A DNA stretch of 64,000 nucleotides from Chelativorans sp. (GTDB lineage Bacteria > Pseudomonadota > Alphaproteobacteria > Rhizobiales > Rhizobiaceae), in contig NZ_JAPSLH010000001.1 of assembly GCF_031180965.1 (NCBI RefSeq), positions 1 to 64,000 of the forward strand. Reading direction: 5' to 3'. The notes beneath the pieces were generated by a model. That model ran no database searches. It saw only the letters and a list, made by a program, of their open reading frames with translations, and was not told the DNA's origin. Positions within the stretch are counted from its first letter, which is position 1; the number at the start of each line of letters is the position of its first letter. Both the position numbers and the translations under genes were made by a program. This document shows, piece after piece, positions 8,531 through 17,488 of the stretch.

Positions 8531-9193
8531 CTATTGCAGACCAGAGGCGCCCGGCATCGGGCAGGTGACGCCGGTACCCTGAAGGCCGCAATAGCCGCCG
8601 GGGTTCTTGGCCAGATACTGCTGATGCTCCTCCTCGGCGAAGTAGAAGGTCGGAGCCCGCGCGATCTCGGTCGTGATGGAGCCGCCGCCAGCAGCCCTCA
8701 GCGCCCTCTGATAGGCCTCGCGCGAGACCTGGGCCTCGCCGAGTTGCTCGTCCGTCGCCGCATAGATGGCCGACCGGTAGGTGGTGCCCACATCATTGCC
8801 CTGGCGCATGCCTTGGGTAGGATCGTGGCTTTCCCAGAACACCTTGAGAAGTGCGGACAAGGAGACGATCTGCGGGTCGTACACCACAAGAACCACTTCA
8901 GCGTGGCCGGTCAGGCCCGTGGTCGTCTCGCGGTAGGTCGGGTTGGGCGTCAGCCCGCCGGCATATCCGACCGCTGTCACCCAGACCCCTTCCATCTGCC
9001 AGAACAGGCGTTCGGCACCCCAGAAGCACCCCATGCCGAAAAACACCTGCTCGGTACCTTCAGGATATGGCCCCTTGAGAGGCCGGCCATTGACGAAATG
9101 CCGTTGGGCGGTCGGGATCGGCTGCTCGCGCCCGGGCAGGGCCTCCTGTGGCGAGGGAAGTCTGAGTTTCTTTTCCGAGACTTGAAAGAACAT
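8531..9193 (-). CDS. msrA: Peptide-methionine (S)-S-oxide reductase
   Basis: A 220-residue MsrA that repairs the S-epimer of methionine sulfoxide. The active-site Cys56 is in [14 protein letters not shown]. The C-terminus has two further cysteines (GGYCGLQ and VTCPMPG) placed to act in the resolving disulfide cascade. The length and the N-terminal extension before the catalytic domain match the long MsrA class (E. coli MsrA is 212 residues). No signal peptide is evident, so it is probably cytosolic. MsrB is not nearby. Confidence 0.95.
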   Translation of the reverse strand: MFFQVSEKKLRLPSPQEALPGREQPIPTAQRHFVNGRPLKGPYPEGTEQVFFGMGCFWGAERLFWQMEGVWVTAVGYAGGLTPNPTYRETTTGLTGHAEVVLVVYDPQIVSLSALLKVFWESHDPTQGMRQGNDVGTTYRSAIYAATDEQLGEAQVSREAYQRALRAAGGGSITTEIARAPTFYFAEEEHQQYLAKNPGGYCGLQGTGVTCPMPGASGLQ

Positions 9194-9220
9194 GTCGTCC
9201 TCCGCGGTTGCGCCGTGCGG

Positions 9221-9544
9221 TCAGCGCGAGATGATGAGGGAGCCGCCTGGGCGCCGCCGCCTATGCCCGATGGCAAAGAGCAGCAAGGCAAGCGCGGCGA
9301 AGACCAGCCAGCCCGGCAGGGTAAGGATGAAAGTCATCACGGGATCCCACAGCACGGGAGCCCTGCTGCCTTCGAGGAACCGCTGTAGCGAGGCGAGCGT
9401 CTCGGGCCAGGTTCCGCGCCAGCTTTCTCCCAGTGGTGTGAACGTCCAGGCATCGGCGGCTACGGTGCGTGTCGCGTCGATGACCGCCATGACCACTGCG
9501 ACGGAAAGGGCAAAAAGGGCAAGCAAGCGGAAGATGAAGCGCAT
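9221..9544 (-). CDS. Small two-TM membrane protein, unknown function
   Basis: A 107-residue inner-membrane protein. A hydrophobic segment near residues 5-24 ([19 protein letters not shown]) and a second near residues 77-98 ([21 protein letters not shown]) flank a soluble loop with [16 protein letters not shown]. The C-terminus is basic (GHRRRRPGG). The loop motif looks conserved, but I cannot name the family. The start at 9544 (MRFIFR) follows the n-region of a membrane protein; the frame is open to 9715 but that extension is low-complexity. It lies 27 bases upstream of msrA on the same strand, so they may form an operon. Confidence 0.75.
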   Translation of the reverse strand: MRFIFRLLALFALSVAVVMAVIDATRTVAADAWTFTPLGESWRGTWPETLASLQRFLEGSRAPVLWDPVMTFILTLPGWLVFAALALLLFAIGHRRRRPGGSLIISR

Positions 9545-9759
9545 CGGCACATCCGGCAAGGCTGATGCTCGGGAGATAGGCACTGAAGGATCGGTTGGCA
9601 ATCGCTGCTCGGCCGGTTGTCGGCTGCGCATGCGCGTTCCACCGCCGAGCCCGAGAGAAAAGCCGCTGGGCATCTTGGCAGGGCGGGTCAATTCGACTAG
9701 ATGAGCCGCGGGCATCTTGGGTGCCCCGGCGGCCGCGGCTCATTGCCGGGATCGTTCGC

Positions 9760-9849
9760 GGAGAGGTGGCCGAGTGGTTGAAGGCGCACGCCTGGAACGC
9801 GTGTATACGGGAAACCGTATCGAGGGTTCGAATCCCTCTCTCTCCGCCA
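9760..9849 (+). tRNA. tRNA-Ser (anticodon GGA)
   Basis: A 90-nucleotide class II tRNA with encoded CCA. The acceptor stem GGAGAGG pairs with TCTCTCC, with discriminator G. The anticodon stem CACGC/GCGTG encloses the loop CTGGAAC, giving anticodon GGA at 9794-9796 (reads UCC/UCU). A long variable arm (TATACGG-gaaa-CCGTAT) and T-loop TTCGAAT complete the fold. Confidence 0.97.
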
Positions 9850-9960
9850 GTCGCTTGGCGCCTCAGATTACGGTGTCCAGGCCGGCTTGGATCAGGACCC
9901 ACCGCGCCGTCAGCAGCTTGTATAAACGCTGATCCGACCTGTTCGACCGGGTGAATCGAT

Positions 9961-10206
9961 CTAGGCAAGAATGCCCGCTTCTTCGGCCGCAGCAACGAAA
10001 GCCTGCCGTGCAGCCGCGACATCGGTACTTCCGTCCAAGACATCGAAGCATACGGCCAAGGCCTGCCTGTGCAGAGGCCCACCTTGCACAGGCCATTGGT
10101 GGATGAGCACCTGAACGGCCTCAAGGGTGCTGTCGACTGCGTCCATAATGCCGCCCGTGGGGCCCAGTCGCACGGCAACGGGCTCGCTCCAGTGGCCGAT
10201 CTCCAT
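9961..10206 (-). CDS. DUF982 domain-containing protein
   Basis: An 81-residue protein covering the whole DUF982 domain. Visible features are the N-terminal [10 protein letters not shown], the core [22 protein letters not shown] and the C-terminal [17 protein letters not shown], all typical of this Rhizobiales-rich family of unknown function. There is no signal peptide. No Shine-Dalgarno sequence precedes the ATG. A GGAAC-N16-TGTT element just upstream could be a promoter that yields a leaderless mRNA. Confidence 0.88.
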   Translation of the reverse strand: MEIGHWSEPVAVRLGPTGGIMDAVDSTLEAVQVLIHQWPVQGGPLHRQALAVCFDVLDGSTDVAAARQAFVAAAEEAGILA

Positions 10207-10213
10207 ACCACCG

Positions 10214-10238
10214 AACAGCCGTCGAACCGCCTTGTTCC
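10214..10238 (-). promoter_or_regulatory. Possible EcfG-type promoter for the DUF982 gene
   Basis: On the minus strand GGAAC (10234-10238) is followed after 16 bases by TGTT (10214-10217). Alphaproteobacterial general-stress (EcfG) promoters are GGAAC-N16/17-CGTT, so one of nine key positions differs. The -10 element lies only seven bases before the ATG. The match is short enough to arise by chance. Confidence 0.35.
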
Positions 10239-10274
10239 TGCGCTGGGGTCTAGTGTGCTGCCGGCCGGTTGACG

Positions 10275-10391
10275 TCAGTCGTCCTCGACTTCGCCATTCT
10301 CCACTTCAACGTCCTCGCCCTCGCCGCATCCAGCCATGGCGAGCGGAGCAGCCAAAGCCAAAATCAGCGTCACGATACGAAATATGGACAT
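10275..10391 (-). CDS. Small acidic lipoprotein, 38 aa
   Basis: A 38-residue open frame likely to be missed by gene callers. Residues 1-20 form a lipoprotein signal peptide: MSIF-R, then the hydrophobic stretch IVTLILALAAPLAMA, then Gly21-Cys22 as the lipobox end. After the cysteine only 16 residues follow, and nine are Glu or Asp (for example EGEDVEVENGEVEDD). The start is supported by AGGAGG seven bases upstream, one of the best Shine-Dalgarno sites in the window. If processed, the mature product is a 17-residue lipid-anchored acidic peptide. It resembles entericidin-sized lipoproteins in scale, not in sequence. The function is unknown. Confidence 0.75.
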   Translation of the reverse strand: MSIFRIVTLILALAAPLAMAGCGEGEDVEVENGEVEDD

Positions 10392-10944
10392 GCATCTACC
10401 TCCTGCTTTGATGCGGGAAACGGTCTGGAGCCTCCTGGGTTGCTCGACCAGGATAACATTCGCAGGAAGGGAGCCCTCTTTGCGTTGGAGCTGGACCTAC
10501 CACGCCTTGAACGCACCGAGTCGCTAGACCCACTGCAGTCCAAAAATCGCGGTTCTCCTGCAACATCATTTCTCGAAGCGGCTCCGCGTCGGCTGATCCT
10601 TTCTGCTTGGGCCCGGTTACGCGGATTCTGTTTGACGCGTAGGTAATTTCCATGCTGAATCGGGCTTCAACCTGGCTCGTACGAGCACGCCAGTTGGAGC
10701 GCATAGGTCGCTCGGCCGGAGGGGGTAAGGCAGGATATGCGTTCTGCGTTTTCGACCGATCAGATTGGCGAAAGCGGCACTTCCTTCCGCCTCGATGGCT
10801 TCTCCCCATTCCTGTTCATGCAAGCATGGCCGCGGCGACGCGGCTTTTTTTGTGTCGAACGATGGGGAGCTGCGCCTCCATGGAATTGCGCGGCGGGTCG
10901 AGAGAACAACAAGCGTATCAACGCGAAAGTGATGGGAGTCCGAT
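10392..10944. other. Gene-free 550-bp stretch with a terminator
   Basis: Between the small lipoprotein and the oligopeptide transporter I see no convincing coding frame on either strand. It must carry the promoters of the lipoprotein (leftward) and of oppA (rightward). It also holds a rightward intrinsic terminator at 10829-10851 with no gene before it, which suggests a small RNA or a regulated leader. Confidence 0.6.
10829..10851 (+). terminator. Orphan intrinsic terminator upstream of oppA
   Basis: A 6-bp GC-only stem (GCCGCG with CGCGGC), four-base loop GCGA, then seven T. It lies 94 bases before the oppA ATG and reads rightward, but no rightward coding sequence ends here. It fits a small RNA 3' end or an attenuator in the opp leader. 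Confidence 0.75.
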
Positions 10945-12549
10945 ATGAAGAGAATGGCAGCAATCCGTCCGGCCGTAGCCGGCGCGCTGGCGCTGGCCGG
11001 TGTTTTCATCGGCGCGAGCACGGCGCTGGCGCAAGTCACCTATGTGCGCGGCAACGACGCCAATCCTGAGACGCTGGACCAGCACAAGACCTCGACGATC
11101 GCGGAGGCGAACATCCTGCGCGATCTCTACGAGGGTTTGGTCATCTATAGCGCGAAGGCTGAGGTGATCCCTGGCGTCGCCGAAAGCTGGGAGACGTCCG
11201 ATGACGGCCTCGTCTGGACCTTCAAGCTGCGCGACGATGCGGCATGGTCGAATGGCGACCCGGTGACCGCCGAGGATTTCGTCTACTCGTATCAGCGGAT
11301 CCTCAACCCGGAGACCGGCGCGAAATACGCCAACATGCTCTACGTCATCAAGAACGGGGAAAAGGTGAACAAGGGTGAGCTTCCGCCCACCGAAGTCGGC
11401 GTACGGGCGGTGGACGAGAAGACGCTGGAGATCACGCTGGAGAACCCGACCCCCTATTTCCTCCAGCTTCTCACGCACCAGACGAGCTACCCGGTACACA
11501 AGGCCAGTGTCGAGCAGCACGGGACGGATTTCGTGAAGCCCGAGAATCTCGTCACGAATGGACCCTACAAGCTCGTCTCCTTCGTGCCCAACGACAAGGT
11601 GGTGCTCGAGAAGAACCCCGAGTTCCGCGAAGCGGATAAGGTGGCGATCGACCGCGTCGAGTTCGTTCCCTTCGAGGAGCGCGCCACCTGCGTGCGCCGC
11701 TTCGAGGCGGGCGAGGTGCACAGCTGTTCCGACCTGCCGGCCGAGCAGTTGGAGCAACTGCGCGAACGGCTGGGCGAGCAGGTGCATGTGGCCCCTTATC
11801 TCGGCACCTACTACTACGCGCTCAACAACAAGAAGGACGATCTGAAGGACCCGCGGGTCCGCCAGGCGCTTTCCATGATGGTCGACCGCGAGTTCATCGC
11901 CGAGGAGATCTGGTCGGGCGCCATGCTGCCTGCCTACACCTTCGTGCCGCCGGGCATCGGCAACTATACGGGCGGCGGCGCCAAGGTCGATTGGGCCGAC
12001 CTTGACCCGCTCGACAAGGAGGACCAAGCCATCGCGCTGATGAAGGAGGCCGGCTATGGCCCCGACAAGCCGCTGGAGCTGGAAATCTCCTATAGCGCCG
12101 GCGAGAACCACAAGAACACCGCGACAGCCATCGCCGACATGTGGAAGCCGCTCGGCGTCAACGTCACCTTCAACGTGCGTGACGGCTCGGCGCACTACTC
12201 GCATCTGCGCGACAGCGAGGACTACGAAGTGGCGCGCGCCGGCTGGATCGGCGACTTTTCCGACCCGGTCAACTTCCTGCAGCTGTGGGAGAGCGACAAC
12301 AAAGGGTTCAACTATTCCAAATATGAGAACCCGGAATACGACAAGCTGATGGACCAGGCGGCCGCCGAAACCGATCTTGCCAAGCGCGAGGAGATCCTGC
12401 GCCAGGCCGAGGCCCTGCTTGTGAAGGACGCGGCGGTCATCTCCATGCTGTACTACTCGTCCCTCTCGCTCGTCTCGCCCAAGCTCAAGGGCTGGGAGGA
12501 CAATATTCAGAATGCTCACGCCACCCGCTGGATGAGCCTTTCCGAATAA
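10945..12549 (+). CDS. oppA: Oligopeptide ABC transporter substrate-binding protein
   Basis: A 534-residue periplasmic binding protein of the SBP_bac_5 family. The signal peptide (residues 1-29) ends ALAQ; the mature part begins VTYVRGNDANPETLDQHKTST, characteristic of OppA/MppA-type proteins. Further family segments are AESWETSDDGLVWTFKLRDDA and the dense C-terminal FSDPVNFLQLWESDNKGFNYSKY region. GGGAG lies seven bases before the ATG. It is the first gene of a four-gene operon. A 12-bp hairpin directly after it may raise its expression over the permease genes. Confidence 0.93.
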   Translation: MKRMAAIRPAVAGALALAGVFIGASTALAQVTYVRGNDANPETLDQHKTSTIAEANILRDLYEGLVIYSAKAEVIPGVAESWETSDDGLVWTFKLRDDAAWSNGDPVTAEDFVYSYQRILNPETGAKYANMLYVIKNGEKVNKGELPPTEVGVRAVDEKTLEITLENPTPYFLQLLTHQTSYPVHKASVEQHGTDFVKPENLVTNGPYKLVSFVPNDKVVLEKNPEFREADKVAIDRVEFVPFEERATCVRRFEAGEVHSCSDLPAEQLEQLRERLGEQVHVAPYLGTYYYALNNKKDDLKDPRVRQALSMMVDREFIAEEIWSGAMLPAYTFVPPGIGNYTGGGAKVDWADLDPLDKEDQAIALMKEAGYGPDKPLELEISYSAGENHKNTATAIADMWKPLGVNVTFNVRDGSAHYSHLRDSEDYEVARAGWIGDFSDPVNFLQLWESDNKGFNYSKYENPEYDKLMDQAAAETDLAKREEILRQAEALLVKDAAVISMLYYSSLSLVSPKLKGWEDNIQNAHATRWMSLSE

Positions 12550-12558
12550 TTGCAATGC

Positions 12559-12588
12559 CCGGAGCCGCGCGTGAAGGCGCGGCTCCGG
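12559..12588 (+). promoter_or_regulatory. Intercistronic hairpin between oppA and oppB
   Basis: A perfect 12-bp stem (12559-12570 with 12577-12588) with a six-base loop GTGAAG, nine bases after the oppA stop. No T-run follows, so it is not a full terminator. Hairpins here commonly protect the binding-protein mRNA from 3' exonucleases or attenuate transcription into the permeases. Confidence 0.7.
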
Positions 12589-12611
12589 CGCACAGCCGAG
12601 AGTGACGGCCC

Positions 12612-13535
12612 ATGTTTGGCTATGTTTTGCGGCGCCTCCTCGGGGCGATACCGACGCTATTTGTTATCATCACGCTTTCCTTTTTCCTCATGCGCGTCGC
12701 GCCCGGCGGTCCCTTCGACCGCGAGCGCGCTCTGGAAGCCAAGGTCCTTGAGAATCTGAACCGGGTGTTCCACCTCGACCGGCCGCTGTGGGAGCAATAT
12801 CTCTACTATCTCGGCAACCTCATGCGCGGGGACCTCGGCCCGAGCTTCATCTACCGCGACTTTTCCGTGCAGCAGCTTTTAGGCAGCGGATTGCCCATCT
12901 CGATCCAGCTTGGAGGGACCGCGCTGCTGCTCGCCCTTTTCGTCGGCTCCGTGCTGGGCACCATCGCCGCACTGCGCCAGAACTCCTTGATCGATTATGG
13001 CGTCACCGCCGTTGCCACATTCGGCATCACCATCCCGAACTTCGTCGTGGCGCCGCTTCTCTCGCTCATTTTCGGCGTGTGGTTCGGCCTGCTCCCGGCG
13101 GGCGGCTGGGGCAATGGCGCGCCCGCGAACATGCTGCTGCCCGTCATCACTCTGGCGCTGCCGCAGGTGGCCATCGTCGCGCGCCTGATCCGGGGCTCCA
13201 TGATCGAGGCGCTTCGCTCCGACCATGTGCGCACCGCTCGTGCCTACGGCCTTCCTAAAACGATGGTGGTGGGGGTGCATGCCTTTCGCGCCGCCTGCCT
13301 CCCAGTCGTCTCCTATCTTGGGCCTGCCGCCGCGGCCCTGCTCACGGGTTCCGTGGTGGTGGAAACGATTTTCGGCTTGCCGGGGATAGGCCGCTATTTC
13401 GTGCAGGGCGCGCTCAACCGCGATTACACGCTGGTGATGGGCACGGTGATCATCATCGCGGTCTTCGTGGTCGTCTTCAACCTTATCGTCGACCTGCTCT
13501 ACGCGGCGCTGGACCCGAGGGTGCGCTATGACTGA
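12612..13535 (+). CDS. oppB: Oligopeptide ABC transporter permease
   Basis: A 307-residue inner-membrane permease with about six membrane segments. The N-terminus (MFGYVLRRLLGAIPTLFVI) and the EAA-loop region (EALRSDHVRTARAYGLP) are typical of OppB/DppB. The C-terminal LPGIGRYFVQGALNRDY motif is also family-specific. It overlaps oppC by eight bases, so translation is coupled. It pairs with OppC to form the translocation channel. Confidence 0.93.
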   Translation: MFGYVLRRLLGAIPTLFVIITLSFFLMRVAPGGPFDRERALEAKVLENLNRVFHLDRPLWEQYLYYLGNLMRGDLGPSFIYRDFSVQQLLGSGLPISIQLGGTALLLALFVGSVLGTIAALRQNSLIDYGVTAVATFGITIPNFVVAPLLSLIFGVWFGLLPAGGWGNGAPANMLLPVITLALPQVAIVARLIRGSMIEALRSDHVRTARAYGLPKTMVVGVHAFRAACLPVVSYLGPAAAALLTGSVVVETIFGLPGIGRYFVQGALNRDYTLVMGTVIIIAVFVVVFNLIVDLLYAALDPRVRYD

Positions 13536-14667
13536 CATCGCCACCAACACCCCCGAAGCCGCCGTCGGCGCACCGGTCAAGAGCCGCTCGCTCTGGGCGA
13601 CAGCGCTGATGCGGCTTGCCCGCAACAGGGCAGCCATGGTCAGCCTCGGTCTCCTCGCCATCTTCGCGATGGCCGGAGTGTTCGGACCGATGCTCGCGCC
13701 GCACCACTATTCCACGGTCTATCCCGAATATGTGCGGGTCCCGGCGAGCCTTGAAGCCTATCCGCCCGAGGATGAGATCATCCCGCAGGCGGAGAGCGTG
13801 CTCGCGCGTACGCGGCTCGACATCGACTCGGTCGAGATCGATGGCAACACGCTGCGGGTGGAGGCATCCTCCGCACGCGAGATCGATCCTCGCGTGACGC
13901 GCTATCTCGACCGTTCGGACATTTTCTCCAATGCCCGGATCGTCGAGACCGGCCCTGATGGACGCTCCGTGGTCATGGAGGCCAATGTCCAGCGCCTGCG
14001 CTTCATTTTCGGCACAGACGCCAACGGCCGCGATCTGTTCGCCCGCATCCTTATCTCTATCCGCATCTCCCTCATCATCGGCGTACTCGCGACCGGGGTG
14101 GCTCTCCTCATCGGCGTTCTCTATGGGGCGACGGCCGGGTTCCTCGGCGGCCGCGTCGACAATCTCATGATGCGCGTCGTGGACATCCTCTATGCGCTGC
14201 CCTTCACATTCTTCGCCATCCTTCTGGTGGTGTTCTTCGGCAGGCATATGGTCCTCATGTTCATCGCCGTCGGTGCGGTGGAGTGGCTCGACATGGCACG
14301 CATCGTGCGCGGCCAGACGATATCCCTGCGGCGGCGCGAATTCGTGCAGGCGGCCGAGGCGCTTGGCGTAAGCTCGGGCGGCATCCTGCGCCGTCACATC
14401 ATTCCCAACACGCTCGGTCCGGTGATCATCTACATGACCCTGCTCATCCCGAAGGTCATCCTGCTCGAAAGTTTTCTCTCCTTCCTTGGTCTTGGTGTGC
14501 AGGAGCCGCTCACCAGCCTCGGCGTGCTCATTTCCGAAGGAGCGCGCAATATGCGCAGCGCGCCCTATCTCCTTCTCTATCCCTCGCTCGCACTCACGCT
14601 CCTCCTCTTCTCCCTGAATTTCCTGGGAGACGGCCTGCGCGATGCGCTCGATCCGAAGGACCGCTGA
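13528..14667 (+). CDS. oppC: Oligopeptide ABC transporter permease with large periplasmic insert
   Basis: A 379-residue OppC-type permease; E. coli OppC is about 302. The first membrane segment (about 36-57) is followed by about 100 residues before the conserved FIFGTDANGRDLFARIL motif, so it has an extra periplasmic segment of roughly 75 residues. The rest has the usual five membrane segments and the EAA-loop (EFVQAAEALGVSSGGILRRHI). It overlaps oppB and ends two bases before the ATPase gene. Confidence 0.92.
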   Translation: MTDIATNTPEAAVGAPVKSRSLWATALMRLARNRAAMVSLGLLAIFAMAGVFGPMLAPHHYSTVYPEYVRVPASLEAYPPEDEIIPQAESVLARTRLDIDSVEIDGNTLRVEASSAREIDPRVTRYLDRSDIFSNARIVETGPDGRSVVMEANVQRLRFIFGTDANGRDLFARILISIRISLIIGVLATGVALLIGVLYGATAGFLGGRVDNLMMRVVDILYALPFTFFAILLVVFFGRHMVLMFIAVGAVEWLDMARIVRGQTISLRRREFVQAAEALGVSSGGILRRHIIPNTLGPVIIYMTLLIPKVILLESFLSFLGLGVQEPLTSLGVLISEGARNMRSAPYLLLYPSLALTLLLFSLNFLGDGLRDALDPKDR

Positions 14668-14668
14668 G

Positions 14669-16312
14669 ATGGCGGTAGGTGAGAGAGGCGAGCGAATTTT
14701 CGACATCCGCGACATCCGCGTCGCCTTCGATACGCCGGATGGCGTCGTCGAAGCGGTGCGCGGCGTCGATATGCATGTGAATGCGGGGGAGACCGTCGCC
14801 GTCGTCGGCGAGTCTGGTTCCGGGAAGAGCCAGATCATGATGGCCGCAATGGGCCTGCTCGCCGCGAACGGGCGGGCGCGAGGCTCGGCCACCTATCGCG
14901 GGCAGGAGTTGATCGGCCTCCCCAAGGAAAAGCTGAACCGCATCCGCGGTGCGAAGATCACCATGATCTTCCAGGAACCGATGACCTCGCTCGACCCGCT
15001 CTATACTATCGGGCGGCAGATTTCCGAGCCAATCATGGTGCATGGCGGGCTGTCGCCGTCTGCCGCCCGAGCCCGGGCTTTGGAGCTTTTGAAGCTGGTG
15101 CATATCCCGGACCCGGAGCGGCGCCTCAACTCCTATCCGCATGAGCTTTCGGGTGGTCAGCGTCAGCGCGTGATGATCGCCATGGCACTTGCCAATGGTC
15201 CGGATCTGCTCATCGCGGACGAACCGACCACGGCGCTCGACGTGACGATCCAGGCGGAGATCCTGCGGCTGCTCGCCGAATTGCAGCGCAAGCTGGGCAT
15301 GGCGATCCTCTTCATCACCCACGACCTCACCATTGTGGAGGCCTTCGCCGACCGCGTTTATGTGATGCAGAGCGGGAAGGTGGTCGAGGAGGGCCCAACG
15401 GACGATATTTTCCGCCGCCCGAGGCAGGCTTATACCAAAATGCTGCTCGCCGCCCAGCCTGAGGGTTCGAAGCCGCCTGTGCCGGAGCGCGCGCCCATCC
15501 TGCTCGATGCAAGAAAGGTATCCGTCACTTTTTCCTCCGGCGGCGGCTTTTTCTCGCGTGCCGCATTCGAGCTGAAGGCGGTGCAGGAGGTCACGCTCTC
15601 GCTGCGTGCGGGCCAGACCATCGGGATTGTAGGTGAGTCCGGATCGGGTAAATCCACCCTCGGCCGGGCGCTCCTGCAGCTGCTGCCCTGCGAAGGGCGC
15701 GTGGTCTACCAGGGCACACCGATCCAGGGGTTCGACCGCGCCGCCATGCGGCCCTACAGGAAAAACCTGCAGATGGTCTTCCAGGATCCCTACGGCTCGC
15801 TCAGCCCGCGCATGACGGTGGGAGAGATCGTCACCGAAGGCCTTCTTGTGCACGAGCCGCAGCTGTCTGCGCGCGAGCGCGAGGACGCGGCCATGAAGGC
15901 GCTGAAGGAAGTCGGCCTCGAGCCGGCGGTGCGCAATCGGTTCCCGCACGAGTTCTCCGGCGGACAGCGCCAGCGTATAGCCATCGCGCGCGCCGTCGTC
16001 CTGAAGCCGACCATCATCGTTCTCGACGAACCCACATCCGCGCTCGACCGCTCCGTACAGAAGCAGATCATCCTGCTTCTGCGCTCCATCCAGGAAAGCC
16101 ATGGTCTCTCATACATTTTCATCAGCCACGACCTGGCGGTTGTGAGGGCACTGGCCGACTATACGATCGTAATGAAATCGGGCCGCGTGGTGGAGGAGGG
16201 GCCGACGGAAGCGGTGTTCCGGCAGCCGGTCAGCGACTACACGCGCGCGCTCATGCAAGCCGCTTTCAACCTCAAGGAGGTTCTAAGCCGGCGAATGGAG
16301 CCGCAGGCCTAG
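14669..16312 (+). CDS. Fused two-domain peptide transporter ATPase (OppD-OppF type)
   Basis: A 547-residue protein with two complete ABC ATPase domains. Domain 1 (about residues 10-255) has Walker [10 protein letters not shown], signature LSGGQRQR and Walker [13 protein letters not shown]. Domain 2 (about 285-540) has [17 protein letters not shown] and [12 protein letters not shown]. Each is followed by an H-loop (THDL, SHDL). This matches the YejF/GsiA layout, where one gene replaces oppD and oppF. The ATG at 14669 comes one base after the oppC stop. It energises the OppBC channel. Confidence 0.93.
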   Translation: MAVGERGERIFDIRDIRVAFDTPDGVVEAVRGVDMHVNAGETVAVVGESGSGKSQIMMAAMGLLAANGRARGSATYRGQELIGLPKEKLNRIRGAKITMIFQEPMTSLDPLYTIGRQISEPIMVHGGLSPSAARARALELLKLVHIPDPERRLNSYPHELSGGQRQRVMIAMALANGPDLLIADEPTTALDVTIQAEILRLLAELQRKLGMAILFITHDLTIVEAFADRVYVMQSGKVVEEGPTDDIFRRPRQAYTKMLLAAQPEGSKPPVPERAPILLDARKVSVTFSSGGGFFSRAAFELKAVQEVTLSLRAGQTIGIVGESGSGKSTLGRALLQLLPCEGRVVYQGTPIQGFDRAAMRPYRKNLQMVFQDPYGSLSPRMTVGEIVTEGLLVHEPQLSAREREDAAMKALKEVGLEPAVRNRFPHEFSGGQRQRIAIARAVVLKPTIIVLDEPTSALDRSVQKQIILLLRSIQESHGLSYIFISHDLAVVRALADYTIVMKSGRVVEEGPTEAVFRQPVSDYTRALMQAAFNLKEVLSRRMEPQA

Positions 16313-16409
16313 GCTGCTCCTGCCCGGCACGGTGAACGCAGCGCTGACACAGACTCCGGCGCCGCGCTGTGAGCAATGTCGTTGATCGCGCCGGCCGGGG
16401 CGGTTAACG

Positions 16410-17444
16410 ATGTCTGAATCAGAAGTGGCAGCGGATTCGGCTTCGGTGAAAGACGCTATCAGGAACGCGCTCCAAAAGGGCAACGCGCACGACCGGGCTT
16501 TCCGCGAGAAGGTCTACCGGCAGGCTTTCGCCGCCCTTGAGCGCTCCTTGCAGGGGCGGCCAAATATCGCTCCGGAAGAAGTGCACCGGCGCCGCGAGCA
16601 GCTGAAGGGCGCGATCATCGAGATCGAGCGCGAGTTCCTCACGGCAGCTTCACCTCCCTCGCAGCCGCCTTCTCCTGAAGCCGACCCGCCGCCGGTCGAA
16701 CCCGTGTCGTCCGGCTATGACCACGATCTTTCGCCGCGGCTCGACCACGGCGATCTGGTGCAGCAGGAAATCGCTGCGGCGCCAGCCGGCGAGATGCGGA
16801 CACCGCTCGTGGCGGGAAGAAGGCGCCGGCCTCTCATCCTGTTAGCCGTCATCGCCGCCCTGATCGCGGCAATAGGTCTCGGCATGTGGTGGATCATTGG
16901 CGGCGTGCCCCAATTGGGCGGGCCGCACCAGTCCAATCCGCCGGCTCAGGCGGCGGGCGACGACAGCGCAGCGCCGCCGGTTGCTGCTGGCGATAGCGCA
17001 CAGGAGGAGGATTGGATCTCCGTCTTCACGCCCGACGACCCAACCGCGGTGACGGCGCCGGCGGGCGCGAGCGCCGAGGCTTCCACCAGCGCCGGCAACG
17101 AGCCGTTCCTCAGAATCAGCAGCGGCAATGCCGACGCATCCGTATCCTTCGATGTCGGCCAGGGGGTCCTGGAGCAGCTTGCGGGCAAGCACGCGATTTT
17201 CAGCCTCAGAGCGCGTGCCGAGGGAGGAGAGACCCAGATCTCGATTTCCTGTGATTTCGGCGCCTCCGTCGAATGCGGCCGGACGCGGTATGAAGTGGGG
17301 GCGCAGCCGTCCGAATACCTCTTCGAGGTGCAATTTCCCGACCAGGCGGTGAGCGGCGGTGGTGCGATATCGATTACGCCGGATGTCGAGGGGCAGGGCC
17401 GCCCGCTCGATGTGTTTTCGTTGCGGGTCATGGCCGTCGAGTAG
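16410..17444 (+). CDS. Single-TM protein with C-terminal beta domain, unknown
   Basis: A 344-residue protein I cannot assign to a named family. Residues 1-75 are charged and helical; 80-135 are Pro/Glu-rich; one membrane segment lies near 144-168 (PLILLAVIAALIAAIGLGMWW). A low-complexity linker (170-225) leads to a C-terminal beta-rich domain (about 232-344) with FLRISSGNADASVSFDVG and VFSLRVMAV. The layout suggests a cytosolic N-terminus and a periplasmic beta-sandwich. The two cysteines (SCDFGASVECG) may form a disulfide. It is on the same strand as the opp operon, 97 bases downstream. Confidence 0.8.
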   Translation: MSESEVAADSASVKDAIRNALQKGNAHDRAFREKVYRQAFAALERSLQGRPNIAPEEVHRRREQLKGAIIEIEREFLTAASPPSQPPSPEADPPPVEPVSSGYDHDLSPRLDHGDLVQQEIAAAPAGEMRTPLVAGRRRRPLILLAVIAALIAAIGLGMWWIIGGVPQLGGPHQSNPPAQAAGDDSAAPPVAAGDSAQEEDWISVFTPDDPTAVTAPAGASAEASTSAGNEPFLRISSGNADASVSFDVGQGVLEQLAGKHAIFSLRARAEGGETQISISCDFGASVECGRTRYEVGAQPSEYLFEVQFPDQAVSGGGAISITPDVEGQGRPLDVFSLRVMAVE

Positions 17445-17488
17445 CCGACGGCGCCACGATCTCGCTCCGCATATCGGCACCTTTCGAG

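Noticed and set aside
9261..10211. Minus-strand frame across the tRNA with a [14 protein letters not shown] peptide
   Set aside because: This is the well-known spurious translation of the strand opposite tRNA-Ser, which appears in many databases as a false protein.
9760..10391. Integrated element at tRNA-Ser
   Set aside because: No integrase and no second copy of the tRNA 3' end were seen nearby; the adjacent small genes fit the local style.
10652..10948. 98-residue plus-strand frame upstream of oppA
   Set aside because: It runs through a strong terminator, has no Shine-Dalgarno sequence and resembles no protein family.
14669..16312. Double ATPase as an accidental fusion of two genes
   Set aside because: Both domains are complete and this layout is established for YejF/GsiA-type transporters.
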